Assembly (NCBI RefSeq): GCF_000381925.1
Contig: NZ_KB907307.1
Location: 1-64,000, forward strand
From: Nocardia sp. BMG111209
GTDB lineage: Bacteria > Actinomycetota > Actinomycetes > Mycobacteriales > Mycobacteriaceae
Reading direction: 5' to 3'
DNA length: 64,000 bases
In this document: in pieces, positions 10,231 to 20,685 of the stretch
Numbering within the stretch: position 1 is the stretch's first letter
Layout: every line of letters starts with the position of its first letter
Notes under the pieces: model-generated
Database searches by the model: none
Told to the model about the DNA's origin: nothing
Seen by the model: only the letters and a program-made list of their open reading frames with translations
Made by a program: the position numbers and the translations under genes

Positions 10231-10266
10231 CGGCGCGACGGCATCGGATTGCGTCCCGTCGCGCCG
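10231..10266. terminator. Bidirectional hairpin between convergent genes
   Basis: Arms 10231-10241 (CGGCGCGACGG) and 10256-10266 (CCGTCGCGCCG) are perfectly complementary with a 14-base loop. The hairpin lies between the ends of the 138-residue gene and the convergent SRPBCC gene, so it may serve both. Confidence 0.6.
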
Positions 10267-10275
10267 GACGGTGAC

Positions 10276-10698
10276 CTACTTCGCGACGGCCTTGCGCGCC
10301 GCCGACAGGATCGGGTTGATCAGGCCGCGCAGCGCCGCGACCATGATCCGGTCCGGCACCGGGATCTTCGGGAAGGACGCCATGCTGTAGGTGACCAGTG
10401 TGCCGCCGGGTGCGTCGGCGAAGGTGATGGTGCCGGTGTGGGTCTTCACCGGCGCGCCCGCCACGATCTTGTACTCGATCCGCTCACCGGGCACCAGCCG
10501 GGTGGTCTCCTCGATGACACCGACGCCGCCGAGACCGACCGCGTAGCGCGCGCCCACCCCGTTGGGCTCACCGCTGCCGGGCTTGCGCAGGGTGAAGTTG
10601 ATCGGCAGATACGCATTGAGACTGTCGCGCGCGGCGAACAGCTGGTACACGACCTCACGCGGGGCGGGGACGACGGTGTCGACCGTGGTGCTGGCCAT
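10276..10698 (-). CDS. SRPBCC-family (polyketide cyclase/START-like) protein
   Basis: The start (ATG complement of 10696-10698) gives 140 residues; AAGGAG lies just upstream on the minus strand. The opening VDTVVPAPREVVYQLFAARDSLNAYLP is typical of SRPBCC proteins, followed by the beta-strand-rich middle (GVGARYAVGLGGVGVIEETTR) and the C-terminal helix (DRIMVAALRGLINPILSAAR). Such proteins bind hydrophobic ligands in a helix-grip cavity; the ligand here is unknown. It is monocistronic, and a perfect inverted repeat lies right upstream. Confidence 0.8.
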   Translation of the reverse strand: MASTTVDTVVPAPREVVYQLFAARDSLNAYLPINFTLRKPGSGEPNGVGARYAVGLGGVGVIEETTRLVPGERIEYKIVAGAPVKTHTGTITFADAPGGTLVTYSMASFPKIPVPDRIMVAALRGLINPILSAARKAVAK

Positions 10699-10708
10699 GA
10701 CGTAGCTC

Positions 10709-10724
10709 CTTACTCGAGAGTAAG
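10709..10724. promoter_or_regulatory. Perfect inverted repeat CTTACTC-GA-GAGTAAG, probable TetR-type operator
   Basis: Two 7-base arms with a 2-base centre lie 11 bases upstream of the SRPBCC start codon. Size and symmetry suit a TetR dimer, and the place suits repression at the promoter or leader. The regulator is not obvious nearby. Confidence 0.6.
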
Positions 10725-10846
10725 TCGAAGCATATCGGGATGTAACCGGCCAAACGACTGCCGGTGACACGTGCGTCCAGGTGCATGTGCTATCAGTCGG
10801 CGCGCCTCCCGCATGCGGTGATAGCGCACGGCCATCATCGGAGCTC

Positions 10847-12073
10847 ATGAGGATGCCGACCCTGTCGCCGAGGAACGCCGACACGCTACCGGGCCTGACC
10901 GGCATCGCCCGCGTGGACCGCAACACCCGTCGGTTGCTCAAGCGGGTCGGTCCGGGCGACATCGTGGTGCTGGACGAGACGGACCTGGACCGGCTCACCG
11001 CCGACCGGCTCGTCGAGTCCGGTGTGGTGGCCGTGGTGAACGCCGCACCGTCGATCTCCGGACGCTACCCCAATCTGGGGCCGGAAGTGCTGGTGGCCAA
11101 CGGAATTCTGCTGATCGACGCGGTGTCGCCGGACCTGTTCGGCCGGATCAAGGACGGCACCCGGGTGCGCGTGCACGAGGGCGTGGTCTACGCGGACAAG
11201 CTCACCAAGAAGGAACCGGAGACGCTGTTCGAGGGCATGGTGCTCACCGACGCGGCGGTCGCCGAACGGATGATCGAGGCCCGGATGGGCCTGGTCGACC
11301 ATCTGGAAGCGTTCGCGGGCAACACCATCGAGTTCATCCGTACCGAAAGTGCGCTGCTGATCGACGGTCTCGGCGTGCCGAAGCTGGAACTGTCCATGCG
11401 CCAACGCCATGTGGTGGTCGTCGCCGACGGGCCGGAACACCGCGAGGATCTGGCGGCGCTGAAACCGTTCATCAAGGAGTACCTGCCGATCCTGGTCGGC
11501 GTCGGGCGGGGCGCGGACACGCTGGTCCGCGCCGGATACCGGCCCGATCTGATCGTCGGTGACCCGGAGGAGATCACGAGCCGGACGCTGGAGTGCGGCG
11601 CCGAGGTGATCCTGCCGGCCGATACCGACGGGCACGCCAAGGGTTTGGAGCGCATCCAGGATCTCGGCATCGGCGCGACCACCTTCCCGTCGTCGGGTTC
11701 GGCGGCGGATCTCGCTCTGCTGCTGGCCGATCACCACGGTGCGGCGATGATCGTCACCGTCGGCGCCGCGGCGGCGCTGGACGATTTCTTCGATCGCAGC
11801 CGGCGGCAGTCGAATCCGGCCACCTTCCTCACCCGGCTGAAGATCGGGCCCAAGCTGGTGGACGCGAAAGCCGTTGCGACGCTGTACCGGCACCGCTCGT
11901 CGATGTGGGCCGTGGCCCTGGTGGTGCTGGCCGCGCTGACCGCGATGATCGTCGCGGCGATGGTGGCGCACGCCGGCGGTCCCGCGGTCGATCACGTGCT
12001 CGGCGTCTGGCATCACATGCGGGTCTGGGTGCACGGCCTGCTCACCGACAGCAACCAGGTAGGGGGCACATGA
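10847..12073 (+). CDS. steA: SteA-like cell-division / envelope protein (Rv1697 family)
   Basis: The 408-residue protein matches the family of Rv1697 and corynebacterial SteA. Conserved features include PGDIVVLDETDLDRLTADRL, VNAAPSISGRYPNLGPEVL, LIVGDPEEI and the thiamin-pyrophosphokinase-like segment DTDGHAKGLERIQDLGIG. A single C-terminal membrane helix (WAVALVVLAALTAMIVAAMV, about residues 352-371) anchors it with most of the protein in the cytosol. SteA with SteB has been linked to activation of RipA-type peptidoglycan hydrolases at division. ATG 10847 is chosen; ATG 10853 is an alternative. The stop overlaps steB. Confidence 0.9.
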   Translation: MRMPTLSPRNADTLPGLTGIARVDRNTRRLLKRVGPGDIVVLDETDLDRLTADRLVESGVVAVVNAAPSISGRYPNLGPEVLVANGILLIDAVSPDLFGRIKDGTRVRVHEGVVYADKLTKKEPETLFEGMVLTDAAVAERMIEARMGLVDHLEAFAGNTIEFIRTESALLIDGLGVPKLELSMRQRHVVVVADGPEHREDLAALKPFIKEYLPILVGVGRGADTLVRAGYRPDLIVGDPEEITSRTLECGAEVILPADTDGHAKGLERIQDLGIGATTFPSSGSAADLALLLADHHGAAMIVTVGAAAALDDFFDRSRRQSNPATFLTRLKIGPKLVDAKAVATLYRHRSSMWAVALVVLAALTAMIVAAMVAHAGGPAVDHVLGVWHHMRVWVHGLLTDSNQVGGT

Positions 12074-13008
12074 TCTCGCTTCGTCAGCATGCCGTGTCGA
12101 TCGCGGCGATCTTCCTCGCCCTGGCGGTCGGGCTGGTGCTCGGCGCGCAGGCCCTGTCCGGTGGGCTGCTGGCCTCGCTGCGGTCGGACCACGCGCAGCT
12201 GCAGCAGCGCGCCGACGGGCTGGCGGCGACCAACGGCCGGCTCGCCGACCAGCTCACCGCGTCGGACGCCTTCCTCGCCCGCTCCGGCGGGCGGATCCTC
12301 GGCGGGATACTCGCCGAGCACACCGTGCTGATGTTCACCACCCCGGACGCCGACGCCAACGACGTGGACGCCGTCACCCGGGCACTGACGTCGGCGGGCG
12401 CGACGATGACGGGGAGGATCGCGCTGACCGACTCGTTCGTCGACTCCGGGCAGGGCGACCGGTTGCGCACCGCGGTCACGAACATGATTCCGGCCGGCGC
12501 GCAGCTGTCCACCGCCGCGGTCGACCAGGGCAGCCTGGCCGGGGATCTGCTCGGGGTGGCGTTGCTCACCGATCCGGCCGGCGGCGCGCAGCGGTCCACG
12601 CCGCAGGAGCGTGGCCTGATTCTCGACACGCTGCGCGGCGGTGGGTTCCTGACCGCCGGGGAGGTCCAGCCGGCGCAGCTCGCGGTGGTGGTGACCGGCG
12701 ACGGCGCGCGGGCCGCGGAGAACAACGAGGGCTCGATCGTGGCCCGCTTCGCCGGTGGCCTGCGCGGCCGGTCGGCGGGGGTGGTGCTGGCCGGGCGGCC
12801 CGGCTCGGCCGCCGACGCCGGGCCGATCGCGGTGGTGCGGGCCGACGGCCAGCTGGCCGCGGCGGTATCCACCGTCGACGACGCCGATCGGGAGATGGGC
12901 CGCATCACCACCGCGCTCGCCCTCGGTGAGCAACTCGCCAGTGGCAGTGGCCGTTACGGGGTCGGTCCCCGGGCGGGTGCTTTCACCGTCGCTGCCGTGC
13001 CGCACTGA
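12070..13008 (+). CDS. steB: SteB/MctB-like membrane protein (Rv1698 family)
   Basis: The 312-residue protein begins in an ATGA overlap with steA. An N-terminal membrane helix (AAIFLALAVGLVLGAQALSGG, about residues 11-31) is followed by a coiled coil (about 35-68) and a periplasmic domain. The family member Rv1698 has been called MctB (copper handling) and, in corynebacteria, SteB, the partner of SteA. Coupling to steA supports a joint envelope role; the copper role cannot be judged from sequence. The next gene, pyrG, has its own promoter candidate. Confidence 0.88.
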   Translation: MISLRQHAVSIAAIFLALAVGLVLGAQALSGGLLASLRSDHAQLQQRADGLAATNGRLADQLTASDAFLARSGGRILGGILAEHTVLMFTTPDADANDVDAVTRALTSAGATMTGRIALTDSFVDSGQGDRLRTAVTNMIPAGAQLSTAAVDQGSLAGDLLGVALLTDPAGGAQRSTPQERGLILDTLRGGGFLTAGEVQPAQLAVVVTGDGARAAENNEGSIVARFAGGLRGRSAGVVLAGRPGSAADAGPIAVVRADGQLAAAVSTVDDADREMGRITTALALGEQLASGSGRYGVGPRAGAFTVAAVPH

Positions 13009-13152
13009 CGGGCGTATTCACAGCATTCCCGGGCGTGGCAGCGCCGGTGCGGATGGGGGAGCCGGGGCCGGTGGGGCGGATGGGACGGACACCGATCCAG
13101 TCATCTCGTGGCAACCGCGCGTGGCGTGTGATTCATCGGCCGTTTTCCGTGT

Positions 13153-15592
<2,440 letters not shown>

Positions 15593-15596
15593 GTAC

Positions 15597-15625
15597 GGTC
15601 GCCCGGGCCGGATGCCCGGGCGACC
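15597..15625. terminator. Bidirectional terminator hairpin
   Basis: Arms 15597-15608 (GGTCGCCCGGGC) and 15614-15625 (GCCCGGGCGACC) are perfectly complementary with a 5-base loop. It lies between the convergent NUDIX and HesB-like genes. Confidence 0.75.
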
Positions 15626-15632
15626 GCCGAGA

Positions 15633-15929
15633 TCAGTTACCCGCGGCGCCCATCTGCGGAGCGAGGACGAAGGCGCTACGGCCGCTCTCGTCCATGCTCG
15701 TATCGAGCACCTTGTCGTCGAGGAATTCGGCCGCCTGTTCATCCAGGAAGACCTTGGATCCCGCGGTGTCGACGATCCGGTCGTGTTCGGCCGGGGCGGC
15801 GGCAACCGCGAGCTCGAGCGTCTGCGCACCGTCGTTGGTGGAGATCCGCAGGCCCGCATCCTCGGGCGTACCCGCCGTGGACGTCAACGAACGAACGGCC
15901 TCGACGGCAGTGGGAGTAAGCATCAGCAT
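15633..15929 (-). CDS. HesB/IscA-like protein without cysteines
   Basis: The 98-residue protein starts at ATG 15929 after AAAGGAGA. It follows the A-type Fe-S carrier pattern: LTPTAVEAVRSL, GLRISTNDG, DTAGSKVFLDEQAAEFLDDKVLDT. However, it has no cysteine at all, while canonical IscA/ErpA use one Cys in the middle and a CGC near the end. It therefore probably cannot carry an Fe-S cluster in the usual way. Cysteine-free relatives are common in actinobacteria and their role is not known. It is a single gene with its own terminator. Confidence 0.8.
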   Translation of the reverse strand: MLMLTPTAVEAVRSLTSTAGTPEDAGLRISTNDGAQTLELAVAAAPAEHDRIVDTAGSKVFLDEQAAEFLDDKVLDTSMDESGRSAFVLAPQMGAAGN

Positions 15930-16007
15930 GTTGTCATCTCCTTTCGGTCCCGCCTGGCGAGTATCCAGCGACGCTCCGGTGAAACCGATTCCGCCGGGAT
16001 CCTTCGC

Positions 16008-16370
16008 TCAACCGTGATGGGGAAGCCCCGCGACGGTGTGTTCGGCCTGCGCCAGCGCCTCGGCCAGCAACCGCAGGACATGGCCGCCGGACAGCCGGTA
16101 GAGGCGGGCGCGGCCGTCGGCACGCTGCTGCACCAGACCGACCAGACGTAGTTTCGACAGATGCTGGCTGGCGGCGGTGGGGGTGCAGCCGGCCGCCTCG
16201 GCGAGCGCGGTGACGCCGAGTTCGTCGTCCCGCAGCGCCCACAGCAACCGCAGCCGGGTCGGCTCGGCGAGCATGGACAACATGCGCACGGTCTGCTCGA
16301 CCTGCTGATCGGTGAGCCGTTCGTCGTGCCCGGCGGGCGTCGTCCGCGCGGTCGTCCTGCCCGTGGTCAT
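16008..16370 (-). CDS. ArsR/SmtB-family metal-responsive repressor
   Basis: The 120-residue winged-helix protein (ATG complement of 16368-16370; a GTG one codon earlier is possible) has LSMLAEPTRLRLLWAL, the recognition helix CTPTAASQHLSKLRLVGLV and the wing RADGRARLYRL. It lacks the Cys-Val-Cys metal site of ArsR in the third helix. His residues in the last helix and tail (SGGHV, AEHTV, LPHHG) are placed like those of the nickel/cobalt sensor NmtR. It is divergent from a His-rich metal exporter with a perfect inverted repeat between them, so it most likely represses that exporter until metal binds. Confidence 0.85.
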   Translation of the reverse strand: MTTGRTTARTTPAGHDERLTDQQVEQTVRMLSMLAEPTRLRLLWALRDDELGVTALAEAAGCTPTAASQHLSKLRLVGLVQQRADGRARLYRLSGGHVLRLLAEALAQAEHTVAGLPHHG

Positions 16371-16441
16371 CACGTCGCCCTTCCGTCACCGTCTGCCCAC
16401 CCAGTGTGGCACCCGCCGCGTACTGTCCCGGGCCATACTTT

Positions 16442-16467
16442 CTCATCTTCACGAATGCGAAGATGAG
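16442..16467. promoter_or_regulatory. ArsR operator: inverted repeat CTCATCTTC-N8-GAAGATGAG
   Basis: Two perfect 9-base arms (16442-16450, 16459-16467) lie between the divergent repressor and exporter genes. They end two bases before a TATATT -10 element (16470-16475) of the exporter, so a bound repressor would cover the -35 and spacer. Confidence 0.8.
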
Positions 16468-16469
16468 TG

Positions 16470-16475
16470 TATATT
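16470..16475 (+). promoter_or_regulatory. -10 element of the metal exporter gene
   Basis: TATATT lies 6 bases before ATG 16482, stands out from the GC-rich context, and has no Shine-Dalgarno sequence after it, implying a leaderless mRNA. Confidence 0.55.
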
Positions 16476-16481
16476 TCGGCT

Positions 16482-17186
16482 ATGAGTTTCGTCGCTCCCG
16501 CACTCCTCGCCGCGGCGGCGGGTGCGGGTTTCGGGCATGCGGTACTGCCGGATCATTGGGTGCCGCTCGCGGTGATGGCTCGTGCTCAGCGCAGTTCACT
16601 GCCCAGGGTGCTGCGACTGTCCGGCCTGGCGGGCGTGGCGCATGTGGCCCTCTCGCTGCTCCTGGGCGCGATCGTGATCGGCATCGGCCTGCAGTTCCGC
16701 GATGTGGTGGAGCGGCGGGAGAACCTCGTCGTGGGCGGACTGCTGATCGTCACCGGCCTGGCGCTCGCCGTGCTGGAACTCCGGGGCCGGGGGCACGGGC
16801 ACAGCCACGACGAACACGGTGCGCACGGGCACGCCGGTCATGAGCATGAGCACCAGCACGGGCATGAGCATGAGCACGCCGGTTCCGGTGACCGTGGCCG
16901 GGTGGGCCGGTTGCTCTCGGTCGCGGTGCCCTTCGGCGCGGCGGCCTCGCCGGATCTGACCATTCTCCCGATCTTCCTGGCGGCCGGCGCGGTGGGGACG
17001 ACCGCCGCGCTCGGCACCTTGATCGTTTTCGCCCTGGTCACGATCGCGACCATCGTGGTGGCGACGACGCTGGGCGCGCTCGCGGGATATCGGTTGCGCG
17101 GCGAGCGGGTCGACCGGAACGCGAACCTGATCACGGCCGCGGTCCTGGCGATCATCGGAATCCTGGTCGCGGGCAACATCTTCTGA
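16482..17186 (+). CDS. His-rich nickel/cobalt-type exporter
   Basis: The 234-residue membrane protein has about six membrane segments and a central cytoplasmic loop (about residues 104-134) packed with His in HGHSHDEHG, HEHEHQHGHEHEH. The N-terminal GFGHAVLPDHWVPLAVMA, with an H-x4-D-H pattern in the first helix, is typical of NicO/RcnA-type nickel and cobalt transporters. ATG 16482 is chosen over GTG 16467, which lies inside the operator. Divergence from an NmtR-like ArsR sensor supports metal efflux; the exact metal is not determined. Confidence 0.82.
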   Translation: MSFVAPALLAAAAGAGFGHAVLPDHWVPLAVMARAQRSSLPRVLRLSGLAGVAHVALSLLLGAIVIGIGLQFRDVVERRENLVVGGLLIVTGLALAVLELRGRGHGHSHDEHGAHGHAGHEHEHQHGHEHEHAGSGDRGRVGRLLSVAVPFGAAASPDLTILPIFLAAGAVGTTAALGTLIVFALVTIATIVVATTLGALAGYRLRGERVDRNANLITAAVLAIIGILVAGNIF

Positions 17187-17207
17187 GCGGTGCGGCCGCG
17201 CCGGTGA

Positions 17208-17747
17208 TCACCGGGGCCCGGTCAGCTCCCGCAGGCAGGGCCGCAGAATATCGAGGATCTGCTCCGGATCGGCGCCGGCGAGCGCGGACGGTCGCAGCAG
17301 ATGGCGGTTGAGCACGACGCCGAGGATGAGCGCGCCGATGAGATCGGCCCGCAGATTCCGATCCGGCGCGTCGATACCGGTGGCGAAGCGGGCCTGCTGC
17401 TCCTCGAGGGCGCGGCGCAGCTCGTCGGTGGCCTCGGGATGGGTGAGCATCGAGCGGAGCAGGGCCAGTGACGTGGTCGGCTCCTTCTCCAGCCGCGTGG
17501 ACAGCATGTCGAGCGCGTACTCCAGGGGGTCGCGCGATTCGGGGGCCGGAACGGCATCGCGCACGCAGGCGGTGAACAGCTGTTGTTTGGATCCGAAATG
17601 CTGCATCACCAGCGCCGGATCGACCGCCGCGGCGGCGGCCACGGCCCGGATGGTGGTGCGCTCGTATCCGCGTTCGGCGAAGATCTCGCGCGCGGCGTCG
17701 AGGATGCGATCACGACTGCGGCGGCCGCGTTCGGATTTGCTGATCAT
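17208..17747 (-). CDS. TetR-family transcriptional regulator
   Basis: The start ATG 17747, preceded by GGAG, gives 179 residues. The N-terminal HTH is clear (RILDAAREIFAERGYERTTIRAVA, DPALVMQHFGSKQQLF). The C-terminal part resembles the TetR_C domain of actinobacterial regulators. It is divergent from a small membrane protein gene, with an imperfect palindrome in its own leader, so self-control and control of the neighbour are likely. The ligand is unknown. Confidence 0.85.
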   Translation of the reverse strand: MISKSERGRRSRDRILDAAREIFAERGYERTTIRAVAAAAAVDPALVMQHFGSKQQLFTACVRDAVPAPESRDPLEYALDMLSTRLEKEPTTSLALLRSMLTHPEATDELRRALEEQQARFATGIDAPDRNLRADLIGALILGVVLNRHLLRPSALAGADPEQILDILRPCLRELTGPR

Positions 17748-17751
17748 TTCG

Positions 17752-17767
17752 CTCCACAAGTGTTGAG
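17752..17767. promoter_or_regulatory. Imperfect palindrome CTCnACA-nn-TGTnGAG, candidate TetR operator
   Basis: Twelve of 16 positions are symmetric. It lies immediately upstream of the tetR start and overlaps its ribosome binding region; a second TTGTTGAG half occurs at about 17792, before the divergent gene. Confidence 0.45.
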
Positions 17768-17800
17768 TTTCGGGCCCTGGTTTCTCTACGCTTGTTGAGT

Positions 17801-18250
17801 ATGAAGGACATCGTTTTCGTCGTGACGTTCGCCTCGTGCTGGTTCAGCGCGGGGTCCATCTGGATGGCGCAACACAATTGGATTCTGTTCCGGCGGGTCG
17901 GCCCGGCCGAGTTCGGTGCGTTCCACGCGGCCTGGCTGCGCGGACTGTATTGGGCGGGAGTGCCGATGGTGCTGCTAGCGCTGATCGGCAATGCCGCGCA
18001 ACTGCACTGGCGACCCGCGCACACCACGGTCGCACTCGTGGTGGCGGCGCTGGTATTACAGGTGCTCGTGCTGGTCGCCACCGCCGTGTGGTGGGGTCCG
18101 GCGCAGCAGCGGATGCACTTCGCCCGCCGGCCCGACGACAGCCTCGATCCCGGCTACCGGCGGCTGTGTGACGCCAATTGGCTTCGCGTGGTGGCTGTTT
18201 CGGCCGTCGCGGTACTGCAGGCCGTCCTGCTCGCCGAGGCGCTGCCGTGA
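17801..18250 (+). CDS. Small four-helix membrane protein
   Basis: The 149-residue protein has four predicted membrane segments: FVVTFASCWFSAGSIWMA, LRGLYWAGVPMVLLALIG, TVALVVAALVLQVLVLVATAV and WLRVVAVSAVAVLQAVLLA. The pattern, with WWGPAQQRMHFARRPDD between helices three and four, resembles DUF1772-like proteins. ATG 17801 is chosen; TTG 17792 is possible. It is divergent from the TetR gene and probably controlled by it. Function is unknown. Confidence 0.75.
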   Translation: MKDIVFVVTFASCWFSAGSIWMAQHNWILFRRVGPAEFGAFHAAWLRGLYWAGVPMVLLALIGNAAQLHWRPAHTTVALVVAALVLQVLVLVATAVWWGPAQQRMHFARRPDDSLDPGYRRLCDANWLRVVAVSAVAVLQAVLLAEALP

Positions 18251-18458
18251 CGACGCGGCGTCCGGCGGCAACCGTTCCGCTCGGCAGCGATCTCGCTCCG
18301 GCCGCCGACGCGAGCGGGTTTCGATCGGCGAGTTTGTCGGTGGTGGCTGCAATGATGATGCGATGACCGTCCTCCCCGCCCGCCCGGCTGCGCCGCCGCC
18401 CGGCTGCGCAGCAGTTTCCGGGCTACTACGGCCGGCGCTCCGATAGGCGGGTGGGCGG
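18251..18458. other. Intergenic region before xerD
   Basis: A 208-base gap. The stretch about 18370-18415 is C-rich with near-repeats of CCCGCCCG and CCGCCCGGCTGCGC. No gene or clear promoter was recognised; xerD probably starts from within it. Confidence 0.4.
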
Positions 18459-19382
18459 GTGCTGGCGCGGCAGATCGGGGCCTATCTCGACCACATGACG
18501 GTCGAGCGGGGCGCCGCGCGCAACACCCTCAGCGCCTATCGGCGCGATCTGGACCGGTATCGGGAATTCCTGACACAGCGCGGGATCGGCGGGCTGGCCG
18601 AGGTCGGCGAGGGCGATATCGGCGATTTCATGGTGTCGCTGCGGGCCGGTGAGCACGGATATCCGCCGCTGGCGGCCAGTTCCGCGGCTCGCGCGCTCGT
18701 CGCGGTCCGCGGGCTGCACCGCTTCGCCGCCGCCGAGGGCCTGGCCGCGGCCGATGTGGCCCATCCGGTGAAACCGCCCACCCCTGCCCGGCGGTTGCCG
18801 AAAGCCCTTCCCTACGACCAGATTTCCCGGCTGCTCGACGCGGCGGGCGGCGGGGTGTCCGACAGCGGGCCGCGCGGCCTGCGCGACCGGGCGATGCTGG
18901 AACTGCTGTACTCCACCGGCGCCCGGATCTCCGAGGTGGTCGGCCTGGATGTCGACGATCTCGATGCCGCCGACCGCGCGGTGCTGTTGCACGGCAAGGG
19001 CGGTAAGCAACGCATGGTCCCGGTGGGCCGTCCGGCGCTCGCCGCGGTGGAGGCCTATCGGGTGCGTGGCCGGCCCGCGCTGTCGGCGCACGGCCTCGGA
19101 AATCCCGCACTGTTCCTGAACGTTCGCGGCGGCCGGCTGTCCCGGCAGAGCGCGTGGCAGGTATTGCAGGACGCGGCGGGGCGCGCGGGTATCGCGGCGG
19201 CGGTGTCGCCGCACACGTTGCGGCATTCCTTCGCCACCCATCTGCTGGACGGCGGCGCGGATGTCCGTGTGGTGCAGGAGTTGCTGGGGCACGCATCGGT
19301 GACCACCACGCAGATCTACACCCTGGTGACGGTCAACACTTTGCACGAAGTGTGGGCCACCGCACATCCGCGGGCCCGTTGA
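18459..19382 (+). CDS. xerD: Tyrosine recombinase XerD
   Basis: The 307-residue protein has the N-terminal SAM-like core-binding domain (about 1-95, [20 protein letters not shown]) and the C-terminal catalytic domain. Catalytic residues are visible: Arg in STGARISE (about 156), Lys in GKGGKQR, His and Arg in [12 protein letters not shown], His in LLGHASV and Tyr 287 in TQIYT. With XerC it resolves chromosome dimers at dif. The length and the place next to the NUDIX/pyrG group and before parA-scpAB match Rv1701. Confidence 0.93.
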   Translation: MLARQIGAYLDHMTVERGAARNTLSAYRRDLDRYREFLTQRGIGGLAEVGEGDIGDFMVSLRAGEHGYPPLAASSAARALVAVRGLHRFAAAEGLAAADVAHPVKPPTPARRLPKALPYDQISRLLDAAGGGVSDSGPRGLRDRAMLELLYSTGARISEVVGLDVDDLDAADRAVLLHGKGGKQRMVPVGRPALAAVEAYRVRGRPALSAHGLGNPALFLNVRGGRLSRQSAWQVLQDAAGRAGIAAAVSPHTLRHSFATHLLDGGADVRVVQELLGHASVTTTQIYTLVTVNTLHEVWATAHPRAR

Positions 19383-19713
19383 GTGCGAATACACACCGGT
19401 CGCCCGGAACACGGGTGTGTTCGGGAACGGTGGCGTTCACGACACGCCGACGCCGGGGGCGGAAGTGACGGATGATGTAATCCGTGCTCGGCCAACGGTG
19501 TCCAGCACTCCGGGACCGAATCGCGGAGCGACACGCTGATAGGGGCAGGCTCACAATGCGTGTCCGAGCGTCGCTCTTGCGCTTCTAGGCGGTAGCGTCT
19601 ATGAGGTCCCGGTGCGCTGCGGCGGTGCTGCACAACGCCCCCCGCCGGCGCTGGGCGACCGCCTTGCCGAGATGGGGGCGGGGCGAGGCAGGAATATCGA
19701 AGGAGCAGCGGAT
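19383..19713. other. Intergenic region between xerD and parA
   Basis: A 331-base gap. An imperfect hairpin at about 19403-19425 (CCGGAACAC / GTGTTCGGG, one mismatch) may end the xerD transcript. The rest presumably holds the parA promoter. AGGAG at 19701-19705 is the parA ribosome binding site. No tRNA or small gene was seen. Confidence 0.5.
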
Positions 19714-20685
19714 ATGACGACAGCCGATGCGTCGGAGCAGCCGATGCGAGCTGCGGCAGAACCGCTTTCGAATACCCGACCAGGCCAGCGGATCGAGCAA
19801 GCGGCCCAAACATTATGGGAGGCTAAAGACATCGTGGCGGACGGCACCGAAATCGGACCGACCGGACGCCCGTTGCGCGACATCCCCGCTCCACCCCCGG
19901 TGTCCCGCAACGGTGACGCACTGATCGTCGCCATGTGCAATCAGAAGGGCGGCGTCGGCAAAACCACATCCACCATCAACCTCGGTGCTGCGCTCGCGGA
20001 GTACGGCCGCAGAGTGCTGCTCGTCGATCTGGATCCGCAGGGCGCGTTGTCCGCGGGTCTCGGTGTCGCGCACCACGACCTGGATCTCACCGTGCACAAC
20101 CTGCTCGTCGGCGGCCGCGCCCGCGTCGACGACGTCCTGATGAACACCAAGGTCGAGGGCATGGATCTGCTGCCCAGCAACATCGACCTGTCGGCCGCGG
20201 AAATCCAGCTGGTCAACGAGGTGGGCCGGGAGCAGACCCTGGGCCGGGCGCTGGCACCGCTGCACGACCGCTACGACTACATCCTCATCGACTGCCAGCC
20301 GTCGCTGGGCCTGTTGACCGTGAACGCGCTGGCCTGTGCCGACGGCGTGATCATTCCGATGGAGTGCGAGTACTTCTCGCTGCGCGGACTGGCACTGCTC
20401 ACGGACACGGTCGAGAAGGTGCGGGACCGGCTGAACCAGCGTCTGACCCTGGACGGCATCCTGGTCACCATGTTCGATGCGCGACTGCTGCACTCCCGGC
20501 AGGTCATGAGCCGGGTCGTGGAGGTGTTCGGCGATCTGGTCTACGACTCGGTGATCGCACGCACCGTCCGGTTCCCCGACGCCAGTGTGGCGGGGGAGCC
20601 GATCACCACCTGGGCGCCGAAATCCGGCGGCGCCGAGGCCTATCGCGCGATGGCACGGGAAGTCATTCACCGGTCGGGCCGTTGA
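19714..20685 (+). CDS. ParA/Soj-family ATPase of the scpAB operon
   Basis: The 323-residue protein has an N-terminal extension of about 65 residues and then the deviant Walker A CNQKGGVGKTTSTIN (Lys of KGGVGKTT about residue 78). Walker A' is LLVDLDPQGALSAGLG and Walker B-like YDYILIDCQPSLG. Start ATG 19714 has AGGAG eight bases upstream. It is the Rv1708-type second ParA, not the parAB pair near the origin; no parB or parS is next to it. TTGA overlap with scpA suggests a shared role in chromosome segregation with condensin. Confidence 0.9.
   Translation: MTTADASEQPMRAAAEPLSNTRPGQRIEQAAQTLWEAKDIVADGTEIGPTGRPLRDIPAPPPVSRNGDALIVAMCNQKGGVGKTTSTINLGAALAEYGRRVLLVDLDPQGALSAGLGVAHHDLDLTVHNLLVGGRARVDDVLMNTKVEGMDLLPSNIDLSAAEIQLVNEVGREQTLGRALAPLHDRYDYILIDCQPSLGLLTVNALACADGVIIPMECEYFSLRGLALLTDTVEKVRDRLNQRLTLDGILVTMFDARLLHSRQVMSRVVEVFGDLVYDSVIARTVRFPDASVAGEPITTWAPKSGGAEAYRAMAREVIHRSGR

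Noticed and set aside
19383..19713. Search for a parS site or small RNA before parA
   Set aside because: No parS-like 16-base palindrome and no structured RNA beyond one imperfect hairpin.
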